DNA of 64,000 nucleotides, from positions 186,001-250,000 of the forward strand of contig JAWKTV010000009.1 in assembly GCA_041398905.1 (NCBI GenBank), in the 5' to 3' direction. The notes under the pieces were generated by a model that was not told the origin of the DNA, searched no databases, and worked only from the letters and a program-made list of their open reading frames with translations. Both the position numbers and the translations under genes were made by a program. Positions within the stretch are counted from its first letter, which is position 1. Each line of letters starts with the position of its first letter. This stretch comes from JAWKTV01 sp041398905. Its GTDB lineage: Bacteria; Planctomycetota; Planctomycetia; Planctomycetales; Planctomycetaceae. Positions 39,504-48,537 of this stretch are shown here, in pieces.

Positions 39504-41441
39504 GTGGCTGACCTTTCTAACGACTTCCGCGAGACCGTGCGGACGCGGACCGATCTCGTCTCGCTCATCGGCGAGTCAGTCGCTCTGAAGCCGGTGCGAG
39601 GAGGTCGTGAGTTCGTCGCCCTCTGTCCGTTCCACGACGACCACAATCCGTCGATGCACGTCTACCCGGACCGGCAGACCTTTCGCTGCTGGGTCTGCGA
39701 CACCGGCGGTGACTGCTTCACGTTCGTGATGGAGGAGGCGAAGATCGGCTTTCGGGACGCGCTCGAACTGCTCGCGAAACGAGCTGGTTTGGAGATGCCC
39801 AAAGAGGTCGGCAAACTCCCCGCCAAGGGGGAATCGGCCGACGATCGTGCCCAGCTGATGGAAGCGCTGCTGTGGGCGCAGCACGAGTTCCATCAGGCAT
39901 TGCTCAAGTCTCCCGCAGGCCAGCGGGCGCGGGACTATCTCGCCCAGCGGGGTCTGACGGCCGAGACGATCGAGCGGTTCAAGCTCGGCTATCACCCGGA
40001 CGACTGGCAGTGGCTGCTCGGCCGTGCCCGCGGCAAGTTCACTCCGCAGCAGTTGGAGGCGGCCCGACTCGCTGGCCGGCGCGACGGGGATGGCGGCTAC
40101 TTCGACAACTTCACCGGTCGCCTGCTGTTCCCAATCTGGAACGAGCGTGGCCAGCCCGTCAGCTTCGGCGGCCGCATTCTGCCGGGCGACGACGACAGCC
40201 ACGGCAAGTACTGGAACGGTCCGGAGAGCAGCGTCTTCCACAAGAGCCGCCTCGTCTACGCCCTGCACACCGCTCGCGATGGCATCCGGGACGCGAAGAG
40301 CGTGATCGTCACCGAAGGCTACACCGACTGCATCGCCCTGCATCAGGCGGGCATCCGCAATGCGGTCGCGACGCTCGGCACGGCTTTGACGGAGCAGCAT
40401 GTCACCCTGCTGAAGCGATTTGTCCGCCAGGTGGTGTTGGTGTACGACGGCGACGAAGCCGGCCAGAACGCCGCCGAGCGAGCGGTCGAGAAGTTTCTCG
40501 CGCAGGATGTCGATCTGCGGATCCTCAGCCTGCCCGGCAAGCTCGACCCGGCCGAGTTCATCACTACCCACGGTGTCGAGGCGTTCCAGCAACTCTCCGC
40601 GAATGCCGCTGAGGCGTGGGAGTACAAGTACCGGGCGACCGCCCAGCGGTTCGGGGTCAACACTCTCGATGGTCGGCAAAGAGCACTCGACGAGATGCTC
40701 GCGTTGCTCGCCGTGGTGCCGCGGATGTCGGGCCATGTGCGGGAGGCGATGCTGCTGGGGAATCTGTCGCAGCGGTTGCAAGTGCCCGAGCAGCAGGTTC
40801 GCGAGCGATATCGCGCGGTCCGCGGCGAAGCGGCCCGCGGCAAGACCTTTGTTCATCGCGGGCACGACAACGCTTCAAGTCCATCCCGCGACCCGCATGT
40901 CGAGATCGCTCGGCTCTACACCTCCCGGGCGACCACGTCCGATCGCGGCGAACTTCCAATTCTCGAAGCGGTCGTATTGAAGCCTGAGCTATTGTCATAC
41001 TTACAAGGTGATCCGCCGCTCGAAGCCTTCCAAAACCGGGCTTTACGCCGAATCGCTCAGATTGGAATCGAAGTTGCTGCGAGAGGATCAGAGCGGGCGA
41101 CGCACATCGACGACGCCAACTTGACCTTCAACCACTGGCTCGATGCCATCGAGCACCCGGACCTGAAACGACTGTTCGTACAGATCGACGAACAGGCCCG
41201 GCTGAAGAACGTGAACGTGCACCTTCAAGACCCGAAGGCTGACGATGGCTGTCCTCTTTACCTCCGGCGGCTCCTCGAGAACCTCCACATGCGCCGGGAA
41301 GAGCAGTCTCAACAAGAAGTCGCAGCCAGTTTGGCGGCGACTCGCGATGGACCGCAGGGCCTGGACGCAGCGACCGTAGAGGCGTTGCGACAAGCCGCTG
41401 AGTTTCAACAGAGACGCGCCACGAGAAAGGCTCCCGTATAG
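39504..41441 (+). CDS. dnaG: DNA primase DnaG
   Basis: A 645-residue replicative primase that makes RNA primers at the fork. The CHC2 zinc finger is Cys41-Pro-Phe-His44 with Cys62-x2-Cys65 (CPFHDDHNPS and FRCWVC). The catalytic core is the TOPRIM domain, VIVTEGYTDCIALHQAGI and VVLVYDGDEAGQNAA. The C-terminal helicase-binding region is divergent. I chose the GTG at 39504, with a GGAG site upstream, because the family sequence begins there. rpoD follows after 81 bases. dnaG-rpoD adjacency is the core of the bacterial macromolecular-synthesis operon; rpsU, which precedes it in many bacteria, is absent. Confidence 0.95.
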   Translation: MADLSNDFRETVRTRTDLVSLIGESVALKPVRGGREFVALCPFHDDHNPSMHVYPDRQTFRCWVCDTGGDCFTFVMEEAKIGFRDALELLAKRAGLEMPKEVGKLPAKGESADDRAQLMEALLWAQHEFHQALLKSPAGQRARDYLAQRGLTAETIERFKLGYHPDDWQWLLGRARGKFTPQQLEAARLAGRRDGDGGYFDNFTGRLLFPIWNERGQPVSFGGRILPGDDDSHGKYWNGPESSVFHKSRLVYALHTARDGIRDAKSVIVTEGYTDCIALHQAGIRNAVATLGTALTEQHVTLLKRFVRQVVLVYDGDEAGQNAAERAVEKFLAQDVDLRILSLPGKLDPAEFITTHGVEAFQQLSANAAEAWEYKYRATAQRFGVNTLDGRQRALDEMLALLAVVPRMSGHVREAMLLGNLSQRLQVPEQQVRERYRAVRGEAARGKTFVHRGHDNASSPSRDPHVEIARLYTSRATTSDRGELPILEAVVLKPELLSYLQGDPPLEAFQNRALRRIAQIGIEVAARGSERATHIDDANLTFNHWLDAIEHPDLKRLFVQIDEQARLKNVNVHLQDPKADDGCPLYLRRLLENLHMRREEQSQQEVAASLAATRDGPQGLDAATVEALRQAAEFQQRRATRKAPV

Positions 41442-41522
41442 ATCACCCCGCGTCACGACGCCCCCCACCGCCGTGACGACATCGATGCGGACGCCTGACA
41501 CACCCCCGGAGGAGAGACTGCC

Positions 41523-43259
41523 GTGCACCAGTTTGATGACCGTTTGAAAAACTTGATCGACCTTGGCCTCCAGCAGGGCTACCTGACCTTCACCCAGGTC
41601 AACGAGTACTTGCCCGACGAAGCGGTCAATCCCGAGAAACTCGACAACCTGCTCGAATCGCTCGAGTCGCTGGGCCTCGAAATCGTGGACGAGAAGAAGG
41701 TCACCCCGGTCGCCAAGCCGGTCGCCGCGGCCGACAAACAGGGGACGGCGAAGCCAGCGGCCGCGCCCAAGCACGGATCGGCGAAGGTGCCCGCGTCGGC
41801 GAAGTCGAACAGCAAGGCGAAGGCTGGCCACGCTCCCAGGCCGAAGGTCTCGGGAGACTCGGACCGTCGCACCGACGACCCGATCCGCATCTATCTCACG
41901 CAGATGGGAGCCATCCCGCTCCTCACCCGCGATCAGGAAGTTTCGCTCGCCAAGACGATCGAAATCACTCGGAAGCGGTTCCGCCGGCACCTGCTCGAGT
42001 CGGACTACGCGCTGCGGGCGGCGATCGATGTACTTGATCAGGTTCACAACGGCGAACTCCCGTTCGACCGCATGATCAAGGTCTCGATGACCGAAGGTCT
42101 GCAGAAGGAGCAGATTCTCGGCCGCATGCCGTTCAACCTGGCGACGCTCCGCCGGCTGCAGGAGCAGAACGTTGCGGACTTCCAGGCATGGCGCGACGAG
42201 AGCCTGCCGAAGGCGGACCGCGCCGCGGCGCTCGAACAGTTCCAGCAGCGACGCCGCAAAATGGCGATTCTGGTCGAAGAGATGGGACTGCGGACCTTCC
42301 GTCTGCAAATCACCATGAAGAAGCTGAAGCAGATTTCCCACCGGATGCTGCAGCTCGAACGGCAGATCAAACGACTGTCCGCGCACCGCTCGGCGAAGGA
42401 CGAACGCGCCAACCTGCAGCAGGAGTTGCTCGATCTCGAATCGATGACGCTCGAAACCGCCGAGTCGCTCTCTGTCCGCATCCGCGAGATTGATGAGCGG
42501 TACGCCGGCTACGATCAGTCGATGCGCGACCTGGCCGCCGCGAACCTGCGGCTGGTGGTGTCGATCGCGAAGAAGTACCGCAATCGCGGGCTGTCGTTCC
42601 TCGACCTCATTCAGGAGGGGAACACCGGCCTGATGCGTGCCGTCGACAAGTACGAGTACCGACGTGGTTACAAGTTCTCGACTTACGCGACGTGGTGGAT
42701 TCGCCAGGCGATTACCCGCGCCATCGCCGACCAGTCCCGCACGATCCGCATCCCGGTCCACATGATCGAGATGATGACGAAGCTGAGGAAGGTATCGAAG
42801 CAACTCGTGCAGGAACTCGGTCGCGAGCCGGATGTGCACGAACTCGCCGAGGCCGCTGGCGTGCCGCTGGCGGACGCCGAGCGTGTCCTTCGGATCGGCA
42901 AGCAACCGGTGAGCCTCGACCGGGCCGTCGGCGACGGCGAAGACACGATGTTCGGCGAACTCGTGGAAGATCGCACCGCCGACAGCCCAGCCACCGCGGC
43001 CGCTGACGAGATGCTCAAGGACAAGATCGATGTCGTGCTCAAGACCCTCACCTACCGCGAACGCGAGATCATCAAGCTCCGTTACGGTCTGGGTGACGGG
43101 TACACCTACACGCTCGAAGAAGTCGGCCGCATCTTCAAGGTGACCCGCGAACGTGTCCGGCAGATCGAAGCCAAAGCAGTTCGCAAGCTGCAGCACCCGG
43201 TACGCAGCAAGCAGCTCAAAGGCTTCCTCGACCGGATCGCCGCCGGTGCCAACTTCTAA
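41523..43259 (+). CDS. rpoD: Primary sigma factor, RpoD/sigma-70 family
   Basis: A 578-residue group 1 sigma factor. Start is GTG with a GGAGGAGAG site. Region 1.1 is residues 5-55. A Lys/Ala/Pro-rich linker follows. Region 1.2 begins PIRIYLTQMGAIPLLTRDQE. A large non-conserved region lies before region 2 (about 340-410), which has NLRLVVSIAKKYRNRGLSF, DLIQEGNTGLMRAV and KFSTYATWWIRQAI, the -10 binding helix. Region 3 follows, and region 4.2 is YTLEEVGRIFKVTRERVRQIEA, the -35 reading helix. It is directly downstream of dnaG. The length is normal for RpoD. Confidence 0.97.
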   Translation: MHQFDDRLKNLIDLGLQQGYLTFTQVNEYLPDEAVNPEKLDNLLESLESLGLEIVDEKKVTPVAKPVAAADKQGTAKPAAAPKHGSAKVPASAKSNSKAKAGHAPRPKVSGDSDRRTDDPIRIYLTQMGAIPLLTRDQEVSLAKTIEITRKRFRRHLLESDYALRAAIDVLDQVHNGELPFDRMIKVSMTEGLQKEQILGRMPFNLATLRRLQEQNVADFQAWRDESLPKADRAAALEQFQQRRRKMAILVEEMGLRTFRLQITMKKLKQISHRMLQLERQIKRLSAHRSAKDERANLQQELLDLESMTLETAESLSVRIREIDERYAGYDQSMRDLAAANLRLVVSIAKKYRNRGLSFLDLIQEGNTGLMRAVDKYEYRRGYKFSTYATWWIRQAITRAIADQSRTIRIPVHMIEMMTKLRKVSKQLVQELGREPDVHELAEAAGVPLADAERVLRIGKQPVSLDRAVGDGEDTMFGELVEDRTADSPATAAADEMLKDKIDVVLKTLTYREREIIKLRYGLGDGYTYTLEEVGRIFKVTRERVRQIEAKAVRKLQHPVRSKQLKGFLDRIAAGANF

Positions 43260-43531
43260 GCGTCCGACCACCGCGTTCACGCCAGCTACGACAACGCCGC
43301 TTCACGTCGTCCCCAGCGCACGAGGGCGGCGTGGAGCGGCGGCGTGTACGGGTGTTGCACTGGGGCGGATTGCTTGAATGCCGTGTGAAGGCGGCTTGGT
43401 CGGGCGGCTGAATTCGGTCCGTCGTCTGCCCGGCGATGAGCGCTCCGGAGGCGTTGGGATTTCGTTCGTCGTCGTCCGCCTGCTATCCTGTGGGCGTGGC
43501 CTGCAACCTGTCCCCCGGTACCATTGCGGCG

Positions 43532-44851
43532 ATGCTGATGGCGTGGCGGATGATCATCGGACTGCTCCTGCTCGTCGCCGGTCGTGTCGCGCTCGCCGAC
43601 ACGTCGGCTGAGTGGCGCGTGCTGTTGCGGCAGCTCTCCGCCGCCGACCAGGCTACCGCCACACAGGCGGAACGACAGATCGCCGCGACCTGCTCGCCGG
43701 ACGCCATCAATCGAGTTGTCGACCTCGCCAGACAGGGTGAGGCGGAGGCGGCTTCGCGTGCAGTGCGAATTCTCTCCGGCTGGGTGCGGACCTCCGAGTT
43801 GCCACTGGCGGACGCCGCGGAACAGGGGCTGGAGTCGCTGAGTCAGAACGCATCACCGGCCGTCGCCGGCGCGGCCGAACAACAGTTGGTCCTCCTCCGT
43901 GACCTCCGCGAGCAACGGGCGATCGCCGTGTTGCGAAAGCTGGGGGCCAAGGTCGACATCGGTCCCGACATGGGCGCGCTCGCCGCGCGGCTCGAAGTCG
44001 AGCACGGGGGCAGCCGTGTCACACAGTGGCAGATTCAATCCCTCGCCGAACAGGTCGCCGCGCTCGCTCCGGTGATTCTCGCGCAGGAACTCGCAGGGAC
44101 TCCCCATCCCGAGGACGCGGCGGAGCCGCCAAAGGACAATGGGGCCGGCCCGCTCCCGCCGACCGGTACCGACGCCGCCGCGACGGAAGTGATCCCGGAT
44201 GACGCCGAACCCGAATCCACCCTCGATGACGAACTGGGACTCGACGATCCGCAAGCGTCTCCCCCGCCGGTCGTCGAGATCACGGCTGCGGATGTCCCCT
44301 ACGGCGTCACCAACGTGTTTCTGACGAGCCGCTGGCGCGGGACCAACGACGACCTGTGGCATTTGCGGCGGCTGCGGCACTCGCCCAAGCCGTGGGAGCT
44401 GTACCTCGTCGAAGGCACGCCGGCGGATAAGCTGGCGGTCCTCGAAGTCACCGCGGACCTCGACAACGTGCGGCTGCAGGAACGCGGCCCCAGCCTGGGG
44501 GTCAGCGGCAAGCATGGCCCCTGGGACGATCACTGCGTGATCCAGAACGTCCTCCCCGGCGGAGCGGCGGACCGCGCTGGAATCCAGGAGGGCGACATCG
44601 TGCTCAGCATCGGCCAACGCCGCATCAGCGACTTCTCGCAACTCATCTCCGCCGTCGGAGAGTTGAGCGAAGGTGAGAAGGTCGATGTCGCGATCATTCG
44701 TCGCGGCACCCCGCTGCAATTGCAAGTCGAAATGGTCGCATGGGATGATGTCGACACCGCCACCGCGTTGTGGGAGAAGCCAATCCCGGAATCCGCAATG
44801 ATGGGCGGCGTGCCCATGTTCATGATGCCGGCGATCCCCCGCGGCAAATGA
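43532..44851 (+). CDS. Exported PDZ-domain protein with helical repeat region
   Basis: A 439-residue exported protein. The signal peptide is MAWRMIIGLLLLVAGRVALA. Residues 25-140 are Ala/Gln/Leu-rich helices that look HEAT-like, and an acidic, Pro-rich linker follows. Residues 325-405 form a PDZ domain: RGPSLGVSGKHGPWDDH, VIQNVLPGGAADRAGIQEGDIVLSIG and DVAIIRRGTPLQL. It is the first of three consecutive PDZ-containing genes. The second follows 34 bases later, and the third overlaps the second. No protease or other catalytic motif is present. An upstream in-frame start at 43436 is rejected because it would mask the signal peptide. Confidence 0.78.
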   Translation: MLMAWRMIIGLLLLVAGRVALADTSAEWRVLLRQLSAADQATATQAERQIAATCSPDAINRVVDLARQGEAEAASRAVRILSGWVRTSELPLADAAEQGLESLSQNASPAVAGAAEQQLVLLRDLREQRAIAVLRKLGAKVDIGPDMGALAARLEVEHGGSRVTQWQIQSLAEQVAALAPVILAQELAGTPHPEDAAEPPKDNGAGPLPPTGTDAAATEVIPDDAEPESTLDDELGLDDPQASPPPVVEITAADVPYGVTNVFLTSRWRGTNDDLWHLRRLRHSPKPWELYLVEGTPADKLAVLEVTADLDNVRLQERGPSLGVSGKHGPWDDHCVIQNVLPGGAADRAGIQEGDIVLSIGQRRISDFSQLISAVGELSEGEKVDVAIIRRGTPLQLQVEMVAWDDVDTATALWEKPIPESAMMGGVPMFMMPAIPRGK

Positions 44852-44885
44852 CTTCCCCCGGCCTCGCTGGAGAACGGCGTTGAGG

Positions 44886-46022
44886 ATGAACGAGCGAGAA
44901 CATCACGATCGAATCGCAGCGTGCTGCGAGCTCCCCGGGCGGGCGTCGACCAGCCGGGCTTCCTGTCAGCGCCGCCGCCTGCTGCCGATCGTGCGAGTAC
45001 TGAGTCTGCTGGCCGTTGCCAGCGGAACGCTCATGCGGTCCGCCGACGGCGACGATGTTCGACCAACGCCGTCGAGCTTCGAGTCCGTCAACGATGCGGT
45101 GCAGCCGAAAGTCGTCAAGATATTCGGAGCGGGCGGGCTGGCCAATCTCGCGGCTTATGGAAGTGGATTCCTGATTTCGCCCGACGGGCACATCGTCACC
45201 GTCTGGAGCCATCTGCTCGATGGTCCGCAGGTGACCGTCGTCCTTAGTGATGGGCGCCGGTTCTTCGGACATGTGGTCGGGGCCGAGCCGGACTACGACC
45301 TCGCACTGCTCAAGATTGACGCCCAGAACCTTCCGTATTTCGACATTTCCGCGGCGGCTGAGGTCGGTCCCGGAACGCGGGTGTTGGCGTTCAGCAACGT
45401 GTTCAAGGTCGCAACCGGGGACGAGCCGGTGACGGTGATGCAGGGGATCGTCGCGGCGCGGACCAACCTCACCGCCCGGCGCGGTCGCTTTGAAGTTCCG
45501 TATCGCGGTCCCGCCTACATCCTCGATGCCGTGACCAACAGCTCCGGCGCCGCGGGAGGTGTGCTCACGACGGCGGACGGCCAGCTTCTGGGCATGATCG
45601 GCCGCGAGCTTCGCAACGCCGAAAGCAATCTCTGGATCAACTACTCGATTCCGATCAGCGAGCTAACGGAACCGATCAATGCGTTGCGCGAAGGACGCGA
45701 GATCGAGACCAACCGGCCCGCGGCGGAGAACGCCGCCACCGGATACACCGCACTCGACTTCGGACTCATGCTGGTGCCCGACGTCGTCTACCGCACGCCG
45801 GCCTACGTCGATCAGATTCTCCCAGGCTCGGTGCTGGATGGACAGGATCTGCGGCCGGACGACCTCGTGGTGTTTGTCAATAACGAGCTGGTGCCATCCA
45901 TCCGCGCACTCGAAGAGCAGTTGTCGCGCCTGCAGGCGGAGGACGACCTCGTTCTCGTGGTCCGACGCGGAAATCAACTCATATCTGTCGCGGTCACGGT
46001 GCCGCGCAAGGAGCAGCGGTGA
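44886..46022 (+). CDS. HtrA-like protein with serine replaced by alanine, plus PDZ domain
   Basis: A 378-residue exported protein of the trypsin-like HtrA fold. A signal segment (RLLPIVRVLSLLAVASGTLM) precedes the protease-like domain. His109 (HIVTVWSHLLD) and Asp138 (DYDLALLKID) are at the expected triad places. The Ser motif GNSGG reads GAAGG (residues 221-225), with Ala223 at the nucleophile. The C-terminal PDZ (about 290-375) has FGLMLVPDVVYRTPAYVDQIL and LRPDDLVVFVNNELV. It is presumably inactive as a protease and may bind unfolded proteins or the neighbours. Start ATG at 44886; TTG at 44880 is an alternative. It overlaps the next start in a TGATG arrangement. Confidence 0.8.
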   Translation: MNEREHHDRIAACCELPGRASTSRASCQRRRLLPIVRVLSLLAVASGTLMRSADGDDVRPTPSSFESVNDAVQPKVVKIFGAGGLANLAAYGSGFLISPDGHIVTVWSHLLDGPQVTVVLSDGRRFFGHVVGAEPDYDLALLKIDAQNLPYFDISAAAEVGPGTRVLAFSNVFKVATGDEPVTVMQGIVAARTNLTARRGRFEVPYRGPAYILDAVTNSSGAAGGVLTTADGQLLGMIGRELRNAESNLWINYSIPISELTEPINALREGREIETNRPAAENAATGYTALDFGLMLVPDVVYRTPAYVDQILPGSVLDGQDLRPDDLVVFVNNELVPSIRALEEQLSRLQAEDDLVLVVRRGNQLISVAVTVPRKEQR

Positions 46023-48058
46023 TGCGCGGCCGATTCTGTGAACAGCCTGGTCCAAGCGACACCGTCGTCCGACGATCGCCACGGGGCTGCCTGGTGTGCA
46101 TCACCTGGCTGCTGCTGGCGGTGATCAGCGGCGGCGGCACCTCGGCACAGGATTCGCTGATCCTCAAAGAGGAGCGGGCATTCAAAGAGGCCGCCACGCT
46201 GGCCGCACCGTCCATCGTCCGCATCGAGACTGTTGGCGGTCGGGACATCGTCGGCGAACTGCTGACCGGTACCGGCCCGACCACCGGCGTCGTCGTCGAT
46301 GCGGGCGGCTATATCATCACCAGCTCGTTCAACTTCATCGCCAGCCCGTCCGGGATCGTCGTCACTCTGCCGGACGACCGTCGCTTCCCGGCCAGCGTGG
46401 TCGCCAGCGACTCCTCCCGCATGCTGACGCTGCTCAAGATCGAGCTCGGCGACGATGCATCCCCACTCATTCCACTGCAAGAGGCTCCGCGCGATTCGTT
46501 TCGTGTGGGACAGTGGGCGATTGCAGCCGGGCGAACGTACGACGCCGGGTTTCCCAATCTGGCCGTCGGCATCGTCAGCGCCGTCGATCGGGTCTGGGGC
46601 CGCGCTCTGCAAACCGACGCCAGTATCTCACCCGCGAATTATGGGGGGCCGCTGCTGGACATCGAAGGACGCGGACTGGGGATTCTCGTCCCGCTCGCTC
46701 CCGACAAAACCGAGGAAACCGCCGGCGTCGAGTGGTACGATGGCGGCATCGGTTTCGCCATCCCGCTCGAGGACGTCTACGGTAGCCTCGACCGCCTCAA
46801 GGCGGGCGAGAACCTCAAGGCGGGCCTGATGGGCGTCGGCTTTCCCGACCAAAGCGTGCTCGCTGGTGAAGCGAAAATCAATCAGGTGCGCCCCGAATCC
46901 CCCGCCGACAAGGCCGGCCTGCACGTCGATGATATCATCGTTGCGGCCGCCGGGCAGCCCGTTGCACGAGTCCCCGACCTCCGGCACATCCTTGGCCGAA
47001 TGTACGCGGGCGATCGAGTCCCGTTGGAGATTCGACGGGGCGACGAGACCATCAACGTTGAAGTCGAACTGGCGGCGGAGTTGACCGCTTACGAGTCGGC
47101 TTACCTGGGCATCTTGCCCGCGCGACTCCCCGTCGGCGATGACTCGAGCGGCGTCACCATCCGCGAAGTTCTACCCGACTCTCCCGCTGCCGCCGCCGGA
47201 CTACAGCGGCGCGAACGAATCCTCGCCATCAACGGCACAACCGTTGCCAATTCGGGCGAACTCCTGTCGATCATCGCGCGCCTGCTTCCTGGCACGAACG
47301 TCGAATTGCTGGTGAGTGGCGAGTCGGGCGAACGAACCGTGTCCGCCGAACTCGCCAGCCTGCCCGACACCGTTCCGGAAACACTCGCCGCAGCCAGCAT
47401 CCCCGCACCGGCCGAGGCGGCGTTGCCGCTGGAGAAACTTGGGCGACAAACCGGTACGCTCGCCGAGAACTCCGAAAGACAGTTCTGGCGATACGTCCCC
47501 GACCAGTACCATCCCGATTACGCGTACGGCCTGCTCGTCTGGCTGCATCCGGCCGGCGATACGATGGAGCGTACGATTCTGCAGTTGTGGCAGGCGGAGT
47601 GCGACCGTCGCGGCATCATCCTGGTCGCCCCCAAGGCCGCCGACATCGGTAGTTGGATCAGCGGCGAGACCGAGTTCGTCAAGGACCTCATCGAACAGAC
47701 CAGTGGCGAGTACCGCGTCGACCCCGCGCGAATCGTGCTGCACGGACATGCCGAGGGAGGGACCTTCGCCTGGGAGGCTGGATTCAAGCACCGCGATCTC
47801 GTGCGGGCGATCAGCACCAGTTCGGCGGCACTCCGCGAGCTGCCACCGGACAACGATCCTGACCTTCGCACGCACACGGCGATCGTCGTTGGTGCGGACG
47901 ATCCGCTCCTGCCCAAGGTCGAACGGTCCGCTGAGATTCTGCGAACGCTGGAATACCCGACCCAGACGATCACTGTCCCCGGGCATGGCGACGAGTATCC
48001 CCCGGCCGCGACCATCGAGGAACTCGCCCGCTGGATAGACCTGCTCGACCGCATCTGA
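46022..48058 (+). CDS. Triad-less HtrA-like domain, two PDZ domains and an alpha/beta-hydrolase domain lacking the nucleophile
   Basis: A 678-residue exported protein. Signal segment CLVCITWLLLAVISGGG. Residues 50-250 are an HtrA-like beta-barrel, but at all three catalytic places the residues differ: the His region reads ITSSFNFI, the Asp region SSRMLTLLKI, and the Ser motif PANYGGPLLD (Tyr207 for Ser). PDZ1 (270-350) and PDZ2 (360-445) follow. Residues 485-678 are an esterase-like alpha/beta-hydrolase: GLLVWLHPAGD, and the nucleophile elbow reads GHAEGG with Ala577 at the Ser place, while the Asp (GADDPLL) and His (PGHGDEYP) remain. Its stop-start overlap with the previous gene suggests coupling. 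GTG at 46019 is an alternative start. Confidence 0.8.
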   Translation: MRGRFCEQPGPSDTVVRRSPRGCLVCITWLLLAVISGGGTSAQDSLILKEERAFKEAATLAAPSIVRIETVGGRDIVGELLTGTGPTTGVVVDAGGYIITSSFNFIASPSGIVVTLPDDRRFPASVVASDSSRMLTLLKIELGDDASPLIPLQEAPRDSFRVGQWAIAAGRTYDAGFPNLAVGIVSAVDRVWGRALQTDASISPANYGGPLLDIEGRGLGILVPLAPDKTEETAGVEWYDGGIGFAIPLEDVYGSLDRLKAGENLKAGLMGVGFPDQSVLAGEAKINQVRPESPADKAGLHVDDIIVAAAGQPVARVPDLRHILGRMYAGDRVPLEIRRGDETINVEVELAAELTAYESAYLGILPARLPVGDDSSGVTIREVLPDSPAAAAGLQRRERILAINGTTVANSGELLSIIARLLPGTNVELLVSGESGERTVSAELASLPDTVPETLAAASIPAPAEAALPLEKLGRQTGTLAENSERQFWRYVPDQYHPDYAYGLLVWLHPAGDTMERTILQLWQAECDRRGIILVAPKAADIGSWISGETEFVKDLIEQTSGEYRVDPARIVLHGHAEGGTFAWEAGFKHRDLVRAISTSSAALRELPPDNDPDLRTHTAIVVGADDPLLPKVERSAEILRTLEYPTQTITVPGHGDEYPPAATIEELARWIDLLDRI

Positions 48059-48537
48059 CGGCCGGCTGGTGTCGTGCCGCCGGTTGTCGAATCTTGCTTG
48101 GAGCACCCGTCCGTTCCGCGGACCTGTGGTCGTTCGTTTGAGCCGACAATCAAGCCTCACCTCGACGGTGAAGCAGCGGTGTCCCCGGTCACTCGCGGAA
48201 AGCCATGATCGGTTCTTGCTCGCTGACGGCGGGACGAGTAAAATTCCGTGATCGAAGCTTCGGCATCGGTAACAACCTCTGCGGCGTCCGATACCGGACT
48301 GTTCGCTGTGGACCCTACAAGCAACCCGAGAGGGGACCGCGTGTCTTCGGTCGCGTGTATATCCGGGTGATCGTTCGCGATCTCTACCGGCTCACACAAC
48401 CCGAAGCGGTGGCTCCCACCTTTTCAATCGGGTCTGCACAACCACAGTCCGAACGGCGCACTGCGGAGGTTTCGTTTTGCGCCGTCGACACTCGCAACCT
48501 GTCGGTGACCGCTGGCGGGCTCGCAACGCCAAACGCT
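48059..48537. other. Intergenic stretch after the PDZ gene cluster
   Basis: No gene recognised. One sigma-70-like pair, TTGCTC at 48216 and TAAAAT at 48239 with a 17-base gap, faces right, but the only plus-strand open frame there (48205-48948) is antisense to the cysteine-cluster gene. The match may be chance. Confidence 0.3.

Noticed and set aside
41088..43280. 730-residue open frame antisense to dnaG and rpoD
   Set aside because: It lies opposite rpoD, which is certain. Long antisense frames are expected in GC-rich genes with strong third-position bias, and the translation has no recognisable domain.
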